From contig NZ_CP090642.1 in assembly GCF_029633825.1 (NCBI RefSeq), positions 992,001-1,056,000 of the forward strand: a stretch of 64,000 nucleotides of DNA. The letters run 5' to 3'. The number at the start of each line of letters is the position of its first letter. Positions within the stretch are counted from its first letter, which is position 1. The stretch is from Burkholderia contaminans (GTDB lineage: Bacteria; Pseudomonadota; Gammaproteobacteria; Burkholderiales; Burkholderiaceae). The position numbers and the translations under genes are program-made. This document shows, piece by piece, positions 1 to 8,477 of the stretch. The notes under the pieces were generated by a model, which made no database searches, was not told the DNA's origin, and saw only the letters and a list, made by a program, of their open reading frames with translations.

Positions 1-1973
1 CCGCCGAGGAACTCGACATGACGCCGTCGCTGATCACGTTCCTGACGGCCGACACCGGCGCATCGCCCGACGAGGGGTTGACTGCCGGCAGCCACACGAT
101 GGCCGACAGCGGTTCCGCGCTGCTGAACGCGGCCGCGCAAGTGCGTGCGCTGCTGGTGGAAGGCGCGGCGAAGCGCTTCGGCGTCGACGCGCGCACGCTG
201 ACGACCGCCGACGCCGTGATCAAGGCGCCCGACGGCCGCACGATGACCTACGGCGACGCGATCCGCACCGTCGACCTGCATCGCAACGCCGCGCCCACGT
301 CGCCGCTGAAGAGCCCGGCGACGTTCACGGTGATCGGCACGTCGCTGCCGCGCGTCGACATCCCGAACAAGGTAACGGGCGGCGTCAGCTACGTGCAGGA
401 CATGCAGTTGCCCGGCATGCTGCACGCACGCGTCGTGATGCCGCCGGTGTACGAAGCGAAGCTGCTGTCGTTCGATGAAGCGGCGATCCTGAAGCTGCCG
501 GGCGTCGTGCGGATCGTGCGCAACGGCAGCATGCTCGCGGTGGTCGCGCAGGGCGAATGGCAGGCGGTGGTCGCGCAGCGCGCGCTTGCCGCCGCGTGCC
601 GGTGGTCGCCCGGGCGCACGCTGCCCGATCGCGCCACCGTGCATGCCGACCTGAAGCGGATCTCGACGCAGCGCATCGAGATCGCGAACACGCACACGGC
701 CACCGCGCCGGCCGCGAAGACGCTCAACGCGACGTTCCTGAAGAACTACCTGCTGCACGGCTCGATCGGGCCGTCGTGTGCGGTCGCACACCTAGAGAAC
801 GGGACGATGACGGTGTGGACCCATTCGCAAGGCGTCTACCCGCTGCGCGACGCGCTGGCCGAGATGCTGTCGATGCCGAAGGCGATCGTGCGCTGCATTC
901 ATACCGAAGGGTCCGGCTGCTACGGACACAACGGGGCCGACGACGCAGCCGCGCACGCGGCGCTGATCGCCGCCGCGATGCCCGGCAAGCCGATTCGCGT
1001 GCAGTGGATGCGCGAGCAGGAACACACGTGGGATCACTTCACGCCGGCGATGGTGACCGAGGTCAGCGCATCGCTCGACGCGAACGGCCATATCGTCGAC
1101 TGGAACTATGCGTTGTGGAGCAGTTCGCACAACGAGCGGATCGTCAATGCCGGCCGGCTGCTGCCGGCGCGGATGCTCGAGCCGCCGTTCGTGCCCGCGC
1201 CGTCGACACCGATGCTGCAGCCCGAAGGCGGCGGCGACCGCAACGCGATTCCGCTGTATGCGCTGCCGAACCAGCATATCGTCAACAACTTCTCGCCGAC
1301 GATGCCGCTGCAGACGTCCGCGATGCGCTCGCTCGGCGCACACACCAACGTGTGGGCGATCGAAAGCTTCATGGACGAGCTCGCGCACGCGGCCGGCGTC
1401 GATCCGGTCGAATTCCGGCTGCGTCACATGGAAGACCATCGCGCGCGGCAGGTGATCCAGCTCGCCGCGAAGCACTTCGGCTGGCCGCGGCCGCCGCGCG
1501 CGCGCAACCGCGGCGTCGGCTTCGCATTCGGCAAGTACAAGAACCTGATGGCGTACGTCGCGCTCGCGGTCGAGGTGTCGGTCGTGCCGGAAACCGGCCA
1601 GGTGACGCTCGAGCACGCGGAAGCCGCCGTCGACGCGGGGCAGGTCGTGTCGCCGGACGGGATCCGCAACCAGATCGAGGGCGGCATCCTGCAGGCCGCG
1701 AGCTGGACGCTCTACGAGGCGCTGAAGTACGACACCGAACGGATTCGCAGCTTCGACTGGAGCAGCTACCCGATCCTGCGCTTCTCGGCCGCACCGCAGA
1801 GCGTGAAGGTCCATCTGGTCAATCGCCCGGGCGCGCCGTTCCTCGGCGCGGCCGAGGCGTCGATGGGGCCGACCGCCGGTGCGCTCGCCAACGCGATCTT
1901 CGATGCGACCGGCCAGCGCATGCGCGAAATGCCGTTCGCCGGCGACGCGCTGAGAAAGCGCATCGACGCCTAG
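1..1973 (+). CDS. Molybdopterin-binding xanthine dehydrogenase-family protein (isoquinoline 1-oxidoreductase beta-type), 5'-truncated
   Basis: Large catalytic subunit of a molybdenum hydroxylase, which normally oxidises N-heterocycles or aldehydes together with a small 2Fe-2S subunit. The reading frame is open from base 3, before the first ATG at 18, so the N-terminus lies outside the window; about 656 residues remain against roughly 740 in the family. Visible are the a/b-hammerhead region (VTGGVSYVQDMQLPG around 110-125 of the ATG-numbered part), the molybdopterin-binding stretch with EGGGDRNAIPLY, and near the C-terminus GAAEASMGPTAGAL, where the glutamate corresponds to the catalytic Glu of the family. 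The iron-sulfur partner is probably just upstream of the window. Substrate cannot be inferred. Confidence 0.85.
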   Translation, partial: AEELDMTPSLITFLTADTGASPDEGLTAGSHTMADSGSALLNAAAQVRALLVEGAAKRFGVDARTLTTADAVIKAPDGRTMTYGDAIRTVDLHRNAAPTSPLKSPATFTVIGTSLPRVDIPNKVTGGVSYVQDMQLPGMLHARVVMPPVYEAKLLSFDEAAILKLPGVVRIVRNGSMLAVVAQGEWQAVVAQRALAAACRWSPGRTLPDRATVHADLKRISTQRIEIANTHTATAPAAKTLNATFLKNYLLHGSIGPSCAVAHLENGTMTVWTHSQGVYPLRDALAEMLSMPKAIVRCIHTEGSGCYGHNGADDAAAHAALIAAAMPGKPIRVQWMREQEHTWDHFTPAMVTEVSASLDANGHIVDWNYALWSSSHNERIVNAGRLLPARMLEPPFVPAPSTPMLQPEGGGDRNAIPLYALPNQHIVNNFSPTMPLQTSAMRSLGAHTNVWAIESFMDELAHAAGVDPVEFRLRHMEDHRARQVIQLAAKHFGWPRPPRARNRGVGFAFGKYKNLMAYVALAVEVSVVPETGQVTLEHAEAAVDAGQVVSPDGIRNQIEGGILQAASWTLYEALKYDTERIRSFDWSSYPILRFSAAPQSVKVHLVNRPGAPFLGAAEASMGPTAGALANAIFDATGQRMREMPFAGDALRKRIDA

Positions 1974-2024
1974 CGGTTCGATCACACCCGCCACGCGACA
2001 CGCTATATCCGATACCCGACAAGA

Positions 2025-2048
2025 CGGCGCCGGCACGCACCGGCGCCG
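2025..2048. terminator. GC-rich stem-loop after the molybdenum hydroxylase gene
   Basis: A perfect 9-bp inverted repeat (CGGCGCCGG, 6-nt loop, CCGGCGCCG) lies 50 bp after the stop codon and 30 bp before the next start. No T-run follows it, so it is only a possible transcription terminator or leader structure. Confidence 0.35.
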
Positions 2049-2077
2049 CATGCAGACAGGCTGGAGAACTTCCGACG

Positions 2078-2995
2078 ATGGATACCTTGCTTTCGATGCG
2101 CGTGTTCACGCGCATCGTCGAAACCGGCAGCTTCACGCGCGCCTCCGACACGACCGGCCTCACGACGCCGCGCGTGTCCGCGCTGCTCAGCGCGCTCGAG
2201 CAGCACCTGGGCTGCCGGCTGCTGAACCGCACGACGCGCCGCATCTCGCTGACCGAGGACGGCCAGGCGTACTACGAACGTTCCGTCGCGGTGCTGCGCG
2301 AAATCGACGACATGGAAGCGTCGGTCTCGCAGGCGCGCAACGTGCCGCGCGGCCGGCTGAAGGTGAACCTGCCGCCGGCGATGGCCAAGCAGGTCGTGGT
2401 GCCCGCGCTGCCCGCATTCCTCGACGCCCACCCCGGCATCATGATCGAACTCGGCGTGACCGACCGGCAGATCGATCTCGTCGGCGAAGGCGTCGACTGC
2501 GTGGTGCGCATCGGCGCGCTCGACGACTCGGGGATGATTGCGCGCCGCATCGGCAGCCTGACCACCTGCACGTGCGCGTCGCCCGCGTACCTGGCACGGT
2601 TCGGCGAGCCGGAGACGGTCGACGACCTCGCGCAGCACGTGGCGGTCAGCCACATCTCGGCCGATACCGGGCGCCCCCGCGTGTGGGACTACGTCGTCGA
2701 CGGCGAGCCGCGCGTCGTGCAGATGTGCGGCACGGTCGCCGTCAACGATGCGGACAACTACATCGAGTGCGGCGTCGCGGGCATCGGCCTGATCAAGACG
2801 TCGCTGTACCTCGTCGAGCCTTATCTGAAATCGGGACGGCTGCGCGAGGTGCTGACGGATTTCAACGCGCCGGCCCGGCCGATCTCGGTGCTGTATCCGC
2901 CCAATCGCCACGTGCCCGTCAAGCTCAAGGTGTTCGTCGACTGGCTCGCGGGCCTGTTCGAGCAGATTCCGACGCTGCAGGGCAAGCGCGGCTGA
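2078..2995 (+). CDS. LysR-family transcriptional regulator
   Basis: A 305-residue protein of normal LysR length. Residues 1-60 (MDTLLSMRVFTRIVETGSFTRA through LLNRTTRRISLTEDG) are the winged helix-turn-helix; the rest is the periplasmic-binding-like effector domain. The start is the ATG giving the canonical LysR N-terminus; the reading frame is open far upstream but that part is shadow sequence inside the previous gene. It precedes, on the same strand, an MFS exporter and an Old Yellow Enzyme, and probably controls them or the upstream hydroxylase. It belongs to the subgroup with the LLNRTTRRISLTEDG signature (similar to DsdC/AaeR-type quinone- and aromatic-responsive members), but the effector is unknown. 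Confidence 0.9.
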   Translation: MDTLLSMRVFTRIVETGSFTRASDTTGLTTPRVSALLSALEQHLGCRLLNRTTRRISLTEDGQAYYERSVAVLREIDDMEASVSQARNVPRGRLKVNLPPAMAKQVVVPALPAFLDAHPGIMIELGVTDRQIDLVGEGVDCVVRIGALDDSGMIARRIGSLTTCTCASPAYLARFGEPETVDDLAQHVAVSHISADTGRPRVWDYVVDGEPRVVQMCGTVAVNDADNYIECGVAGIGLIKTSLYLVEPYLKSGRLREVLTDFNAPARPISVLYPPNRHVPVKLKVFVDWLAGLFEQIPTLQGKRG

Positions 2996-3172
2996 CCGGG
3001 CGCGGCACCTTTGCGTGCCGCGCAACGCTCGATTGCGCGGCGGCCCGGTTCCGGTTTTATCGACCGGCCAATAGTATGGGCGGCAACGCGGTGCACCGTA
3101 TCGCGCGCCCGGCGAACGCCATGCAGGCGCGGCGACACGGTGACCCACCTCTCTCTTCCCAAGGAGCCCACC

Positions 3173-4390
3173 ATGTCAGCAGATTCAACGCCGCACGCGC
3201 AGCCTGCGCACGGCACCCAACTCACGCAGGGGTTGATCCTGCTGTTCGCATTCAGCTGCGGCGCGATCGTCGCGAACCTGTACTACGCGCAGCCGATCAC
3301 GGAACTCATCGCGCCGGGCCTGCACATGTCCGGCGGCACGGCGAGCCTGATCGTGTCGTTGACGCAGATCGGCTATGCACTCGGCCTGTTCTTCATCGTG
3401 CCGCTCGGCGACCTGCTCGAGAACCGCAAGCTGATGATCGTGACGGCCGTCGTGTCGATTGCAAGCCTCGCCGCGGCGGCGTTCGTGCGCACACCCGGGC
3501 TCTTTCTCGCGATTTCGCTGCTGATCGGCTTCAGCTCGGTGGCCGTGCAGATCCTCGTGCCGCTCGCCGCGCATCTCGCGCCGGATCATTCGCGCGGCCG
3601 CGTGGTCGGCACGATCATGAGCGGGCTGCTGCTCGGCATCCTGCTGGCCCGCCCGCTGTCGAGCGTCGTGGCCGACGCGTTCGGCTGGCGTTTCGTGTTC
3701 GCGGCGGCTGCCGTGCTGATGACGCTCGTCACGGCCGTGCTCGCGCTGACGATTCCGCAGCGCCAACCCGACCATCGCGCGACCTATTTCGAGCTGATCG
3801 GCTCGCTGCTGCAGCTGGTTCGCACGATGCCCGTCCTGCGCCATCGCGCGTTCTACCAGGGCCTGATGTTCGCGTCGTTCAGCCTGTTCTGGACCGCCGT
3901 GCCGGTCGAGCTGACGCGTCACTACGGACTGTCGCAGTCGGCCATCGGCCTGTTCGCGCTGGTCGGGGCGATCGGCGCGACGTCGGCACCGGTGGCCGGG
4001 CGCCTCGCGGACGCCGGCCACACGGTGCGCGCGACGCTGATCGCGCTGGTCGCCGGCACGCTGTCGTACGCGATCGGGTTCGTGCACGGCACCGGCCTGT
4101 ACGGGCTCGTCGTGACCGGCATCGTGCTCGACTTCGCGGTGCAGATGAACATGGTGCTCGGCCAGCGCGAGATCTACGCGCTGCACGCGGCAAGCCGCAA
4201 CCGGCTGAACGCGCTGTACATGACGAGCATCTTCGTCGGCGGCGCCGTGGGCTCCGCGCTCGCAAGCCCGCTCTACGAGCATGGCGGGTGGACGCTCGTC
4301 GCGGCGGTGGCCGGTGCGTTCCCGATCGTCGCGCTCGCGCACTACCTGCTCGTCGGCCGGCCGCACGCGCAACGTCACGCACTCGGCTGA
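3173..4390 (+). CDS. MFS transporter (DHA1-like, 12 TM)
   Basis: A 405-residue major facilitator protein with about twelve hydrophobic segments and the YYAQPITELI region in helix 1, a signature of a proteobacterial drug/metabolite exporter group. The loop after helix 2 reads GDLLENRK, matching the MFS motif A position. The start ATG is preceded by AAGGAG with good spacing, which decides against the longer open frame. It lies 177 bp after a LysR gene and 89 bp before an Old Yellow Enzyme, an arrangement typical of a LysR-controlled detoxification operon. A paralogue with the same architecture sits at 55892-57094. Substrate unknown. Confidence 0.88.
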   Translation: MSADSTPHAQPAHGTQLTQGLILLFAFSCGAIVANLYYAQPITELIAPGLHMSGGTASLIVSLTQIGYALGLFFIVPLGDLLENRKLMIVTAVVSIASLAAAAFVRTPGLFLAISLLIGFSSVAVQILVPLAAHLAPDHSRGRVVGTIMSGLLLGILLARPLSSVVADAFGWRFVFAAAAVLMTLVTAVLALTIPQRQPDHRATYFELIGSLLQLVRTMPVLRHRAFYQGLMFASFSLFWTAVPVELTRHYGLSQSAIGLFALVGAIGATSAPVAGRLADAGHTVRATLIALVAGTLSYAIGFVHGTGLYGLVVTGIVLDFAVQMNMVLGQREIYALHAASRNRLNALYMTSIFVGGAVGSALASPLYEHGGWTLVAAVAGAFPIVALAHYLLVGRPHAQRHALG

Positions 4391-4431
4391 ATCCCGCCGC
4401 CGCCCCCTTCAAACTTCAAACCGATTCGTTC

Positions 4432-4453
4432 GCGGGGCGCGTTGCCGCCCCGC
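4432..4453. terminator. Stem-loop between the MFS and Old Yellow Enzyme genes
   Basis: An 8-bp perfect inverted repeat (GCGGGGCG, 6-nt loop, CGCCCCGC) ends 26 bp before the next ATG. It has no T-run and may be a leader hairpin or weak terminator. Confidence 0.3.
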
Positions 4454-4479
4454 TCCACGCCGAAGAAAAGGAGTCCATC

Positions 4480-5592
4480 ATGTCTTCCCTGCTCAGTGCC
4501 TATGATCTGCGCGGCCTCGCGCTGCCGAACCGCGTCGTGATGGGGCCGATGACGCGCTCGCGCGCGCCGTCGCGCGGGCTGCCCACCGAACTGATGGCCG
4601 AGTACTACGCGCAGCGCGCGTCGGCCGGCCTGATCGTGACCGAGGCGACCAACGTCAGCCGCGCGTCCGCCGCATTCGAGCTGACACCGGGGCTCGTCGA
4701 CGATGCGCAAGCCGCCGGCTGGAAGGTCGTCACCGATGCCGTGCATGCGCGCGGCGGGCGCATTTTCGCGCAACTGTGGCACGGCGGGCGCGTCAGCTCG
4801 CTGACGCTGCTCGGCGGCGCCGCGCCGCTGTCGCCGTCCGGCGTGAACGACGACCTCGAACAGCTGCAGGTATGGGCACAGTTGCAGAACGGCTACTACA
4901 CGAAGATTCACGCGACGCCGTCGCGCGCAATGACGACCGACGAAGTCGTCGCGGCCGTCGATGAATTCCGGCAAGCGGCCACGCGCGCGATGGCCGCCGG
5001 CTTCGACGGCGTCGAGATCCATGCGGCCAACGGCTACCTGCCGCACCAGTTCCTGTCGTCGACGCTGAACCGCCGCGACGATCGCTACGGCGGCTCGCTC
5101 GCGAACCGCGCGCGCTTTCTTGCGGAAATCATCGACGCGGTCGGCGGCGTGATGCCGCTCGGCCGCGTCGGCGTGCGGATCTCGCCGTACGCGAAGTACA
5201 ACAACGTGCGCGATGCCGATCCGGATGCGACGCTCGCGTACGTCGGCCGGATGCTCGACGACGCGGGTGTCGCCTATCTGCACGCGGCCGACACCAACGG
5301 CTGGAGCGGCGAGCCCGATCTGCCGCGCATCGTCGAGCACGCGCGCCGGTCGTTCGGCGGCACGCTGATCGTCAACGGCGGCATTTCACCGGACGCGGCA
5401 AACGCGTTGATCGACGCGCGCGACGCCGATCTCGTCGCGTTCGCACGCGCCTATATCGCGAACCCCGATCTCGTCGAACGCCTCGCGGCACGCGCCCCGC
5501 TCGCGGAACCGAAAACCGTCGGCTGGTACGGCGGCGACCGCGCGGGATACGTCGACTATGCGCGGCACGACGCGGCCGGATCGCCCGCGTAG
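4480..5592 (+). CDS. Old Yellow Enzyme-family alkene reductase (NADH:flavin oxidoreductase)
   Basis: A 370-residue FMN-dependent TIM-barrel reductase of the NemA/XenB class, which reduces activated C=C bonds or nitro groups with NAD(P)H in the cytoplasm. Seen: the N-terminal LPNRVVMGPMTRSRA signature, the HAANGY segment carrying the His and Asn pair that binds substrate, and NRRDDRYGGSLANRARF. The length matches the family. The start is preceded by AAAAGGAG. It follows an MFS exporter by 89 bp on the same strand and is probably co-regulated by the LysR protein encoded at 2078. Physiological substrate unknown. Confidence 0.9.
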   Translation: MSSLLSAYDLRGLALPNRVVMGPMTRSRAPSRGLPTELMAEYYAQRASAGLIVTEATNVSRASAAFELTPGLVDDAQAAGWKVVTDAVHARGGRIFAQLWHGGRVSSLTLLGGAAPLSPSGVNDDLEQLQVWAQLQNGYYTKIHATPSRAMTTDEVVAAVDEFRQAATRAMAAGFDGVEIHAANGYLPHQFLSSTLNRRDDRYGGSLANRARFLAEIIDAVGGVMPLGRVGVRISPYAKYNNVRDADPDATLAYVGRMLDDAGVAYLHAADTNGWSGEPDLPRIVEHARRSFGGTLIVNGGISPDAANALIDARDADLVAFARAYIANPDLVERLAARAPLAEPKTVGWYGGDRAGYVDYARHDAAGSPA

Positions 5593-5686
5593 CCGGCGGT
5601 TGCGCCGCGCACGGCACGGGGCGTCGCGCACCCCGTCGCGATACCTCGGCCTGCGCGGCCGATTCCCGCTCGATGCAATGGCGCCG

Positions 5687-6361
5687 TCACGCGTCGCTCC
5701 ACCGCGCCCCCAGCACGCGCCCGCAGAAATTCGGCCGCTGGAAATCCGGATCCGCGCGTTCGAGCACGTCGGCGCTCCACGTGCCGAAAGTCGACTGCGG
5801 CCGATGCTCGACGCCGCGCGCGACCGCGGCAAGGAAGGTTTCGCGAAATCCGCTGCCGCGCGGGTAAGCCGCGAGCAGCGCGGTACGCTCGTCGGCGGTG
5901 TAGCTGTCGAAATCGGTTGCCATCAAATCCGTCGACACGGCGCGTGCCAGCGCGCGGGCGAGCGGCGACGCGCGCTCGGCCACACCGGGCGTCGTATGCA
6001 GCGCGATCGCGTGCCAGACGTCGTCGCGCATGCTGCGTGCGCGCCGATGCCGCACCAGCAGCGCGCGCGCGGCATCCGCGCCGTCGAGCTCGTAACGCTC
6101 GGGCGAGCGGCAGTAAGCGGGGCTCAGCCCCATGTTCGCGTACATCGCGGCGACGTACAGCGCATCGGCATCGCACCCTTCGCCTGCACGCCGCGCGGCG
6201 AGCGACGCGAACACGAACACGCGCGCGGCATGATCGGCGAGCGCGGCAGGCAACGCTGCACGCGCCGCGTCGGCCGCCTCGACCGCAAGCGTCGTGCGCG
6301 GAATGCTGACGCCGGCCACTTCGTCGCCGGTCGACGGTGCGCGTGTGTGCGCAACGTTCAT
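5687..6361 (-). CDS. HD-domain (cyanamide hydratase-like) protein with degenerate HD doublet
   Basis: A 224-residue protein that resembles HD-superfamily members of the cyanamide hydratase type: a first His in ADHAARVF, the spacer YVAAMYANMGL where relatives have a Leu/Met-x-His-Asp-x-Gly-Leu core, then ELDGADAARALL and VWHAIALHTTPGV. The metal-binding His-Asp pair is replaced here by Ala-Asn. The start has an AAAGGAGA ribosome-binding site. It follows the amidohydrolase gene by 40 bp on the same strand, so the two form an operon. The fold is fairly clear; whether it is catalytic is open. Confidence 0.7.
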   Translation of the reverse strand: MNVAHTRAPSTGDEVAGVSIPRTTLAVEAADAARAALPAALADHAARVFVFASLAARRAGEGCDADALYVAAMYANMGLSPAYCRSPERYELDGADAARALLVRHRRARSMRDDVWHAIALHTTPGVAERASPLARALARAVSTDLMATDFDSYTADERTALLAAYPRGSGFRETFLAAVARGVEHRPQSTFGTWSADVLERADPDFQRPNFCGRVLGARWSDA

Positions 6362-6401
6362 CGTGTCTCCTTTCTGTCCCGCGCACGGGACGAAAAATCG
6401 T

Positions 6402-8333
6402 TCAAGGCCATGCCGCGCGATGGGGTGCGTGCCGGCTAGCACGCGACGCAGCGGCGGCCGCACGCGTCGCAGCGGTCGCCGGCCGCGCAGGCCGTCGGAT
6501 GGCGCGGCCGCGCGAAGCGGCGCCTGGGCCGCGTGCCCGGCACGCATCGGTGCCGGGGTTCATGCATGCGTCGCCCGCCGCCGATGCGCGCGGGCTGCCA
6601 TGCCCGTTCGCGCCGGCTTCAGGCGTGCCGCCGCCATCGGCGACCGGCGACCATCCGGGGCTGACGGGCGGCGGCGGCGGCGCGAGCGACGCGTATTCCC
6701 GCTCCGCATGCACGACCTTCCCGTCGACGATCGTCAGCACCGACGACAGCTGCGGGATGCGCGGCGTGTCGATCGTGAAATAGTCGTCGCTGAGCACCGC
6801 GAAATCCGCGTAATGGCCGGGCACCAGCGCCCCCTTGCGATGCTCGTCGGCGGAGAACCACGCGCTGCCGACCGTATAGCAGCGCAGCGCCTCCATCCGG
6901 CCGAGCCGGTTGCGCGGCGGATACAGCACGGTGCCGCCGACGCTGCGCCCCGACACCATCCAGTGCAGCGCGACGAACGGGTTGTAGCTCGCCGCATCCA
7001 GCGCGCCGGAGCCTGCCCCGACCGGCAACCCGGCCGCGAGCATCGCGCGGATCGGCGGCGCGCGCGTCGCCGCGGCCGCACCGTCGCGCGCGATGAACGC
7101 CTCGCCCTGGAACGCCATGCGCGGCTGCACGGTCACGCCGCCGCCCAGCGCCGCCACGCGCGCGATGTTCGCATCCGACATCGTCTCGCACCGGTCGAAA
7201 CACCAGCGCAGCCCGGCGAACGGCGTATCGCGGTTCACCGCCTCGAACACGTCGAGGAAGCGGCCGATCGTCTCGTCGTAGGTCGCATGCAGCCGGAACG
7301 GCCAGCGGTGGCGGACCAGCAGCCGGACGACGGCGGTCAGTTCCGCGTCGACCGACGCGGGCAGTTCGGTGCGCGGGTCGAGAAAATTCCCCAGATCGAC
7401 CGCCGAAAACAGCAGCCGCGCGCCCGCGCCGTTCGCGCGCAGGAACGCATCGCCGTCGCCGGGCGAGGTCAGCGCAATCCACTGCGCGAAGTCGTCGATT
7501 TCCCGGCCGGCGTGCCGTGCGCCCAGTGCGTACGCGATGCGCGTCGTCAGTTCGCCGCGGCGTGCAAGCGCGATGACCGCCGCGTAATCGTCCGGATACG
7601 CCAGACCGTCACCCCCGGCGTCGATCGCGCTCGTCACGCCCACGCGGTTCAGCGCGCGCATGAACTGCCGCGTCGAGTTGACCCGGTCGGCCGCGCCGAG
7701 CACCGGCGCATGCGCGAGCGCCGCGGCCAGCACGGCCGGGTCCGGGCGCGCGAGCAGCAGCCCGGTCGGCCGCCCATGGCGGTCGCGCCGCAATTCGCCG
7801 CCCGGCGGATCGGGCGTGTCGCGCCCGTAGCCGATCGCGCGCAGCGCGGCCGCATTCAGCCACGCGCTGTCGCCGAGATGCTGGACGAACACCGGCGTAT
7901 CGGGTGCGATCGCATTGAGCTCGGCCACCGTCGGGCCGCGCTTCTCCGCGAACTGCAGCGCGGTCCAGCCGCCGCCCACGCGTACCCAGTGCGGCGCAGG
8001 CGTGCGCAAGGCCTGCCGATGCAGCAGGTCGAGCGCGGCGGCGAGCGACGGCACGCCGTCCCAGCGCAACTCCAGGTTGAAGTTCGCGCCGCCGCGGATG
8101 GCCTGCAGGTGCGCGTCGACGAGCCCGGGGATCACCGTGCGGCCGTTCAGGTCGATGCAGGTCGTGTCGCCGTGCGCATGACGCAGCACGTCGCGATCGT
8201 CGCCGGTCGCGACGATGCGCCCGTCCTTCACCGCAAGTGCGCTGACGAACGAGCGCTGCTCGTCCTGGGTCGCAATCTTGCCGTTGAAGACGACGAGGTC
8301 CGCCGCGCGCGCGGGTTCCGTCGCTCTAAGCAC
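6402..8333 (-). CDS. YtcJ-like amidohydrolase family protein
   Basis: A 643-residue metal-dependent hydrolase of the amidohydrolase superfamily, paralogous to the gene at 18869-20758. It starts with the usual small beta-sandwich (ADLVVFNGKIATQDE), then GRTVIPGLVDAHLQAIRGG, where the usual HxH metal motif reads HLQ, as in YtcJ-type proteins that deviate at this site (the paralogue has HCH). A GTG start was chosen: GGGAGG stands 8 nt upstream and it gives the N-terminus expected by comparison with the paralogue. The last 60 residues are Ala/Arg-rich low-complexity sequence and lack the Cys-rich end of the paralogue. Operon with the HD-like gene downstream. Likely amide or ester hydrolysis; substrate unknown. 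Confidence 0.82.
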   Translation of the reverse strand: MLRATEPARAADLVVFNGKIATQDEQRSFVSALAVKDGRIVATGDDRDVLRHAHGDTTCIDLNGRTVIPGLVDAHLQAIRGGANFNLELRWDGVPSLAAALDLLHRQALRTPAPHWVRVGGGWTALQFAEKRGPTVAELNAIAPDTPVFVQHLGDSAWLNAAALRAIGYGRDTPDPPGGELRRDRHGRPTGLLLARPDPAVLAAALAHAPVLGAADRVNSTRQFMRALNRVGVTSAIDAGGDGLAYPDDYAAVIALARRGELTTRIAYALGARHAGREIDDFAQWIALTSPGDGDAFLRANGAGARLLFSAVDLGNFLDPRTELPASVDAELTAVVRLLVRHRWPFRLHATYDETIGRFLDVFEAVNRDTPFAGLRWCFDRCETMSDANIARVAALGGGVTVQPRMAFQGEAFIARDGAAAATRAPPIRAMLAAGLPVGAGSGALDAASYNPFVALHWMVSGRSVGGTVLYPPRNRLGRMEALRCYTVGSAWFSADEHRKGALVPGHYADFAVLSDDYFTIDTPRIPQLSSVLTIVDGKVVHAEREYASLAPPPPPVSPGWSPVADGGGTPEAGANGHGSPRASAAGDACMNPGTDACRARGPGAASRGRAIRRPARPATAATRAAAAASRASRHAPHRAAWP

Positions 8334-8477
8334 CGTCGGGCCTCCCGTGCGCACGCGCACGCCGCGCCGCGCCGCGCGTGCGTCGCATCGTCGAACGACG
8401 GAAACCCGCTGCGTCGACCGCATCGGCACGCATGCCGCGATCGCGCAGTCGCGCGGTTGCCTGGAACTCGCGCATCG

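Noticed and set aside
557..2077. Long open frame running into the LysR gene
   Set aside because: It is a shadow frame of the molybdenum hydroxylase gene; Arg/Ala-rich with no domain. The LysR start at 2078 is canonical.
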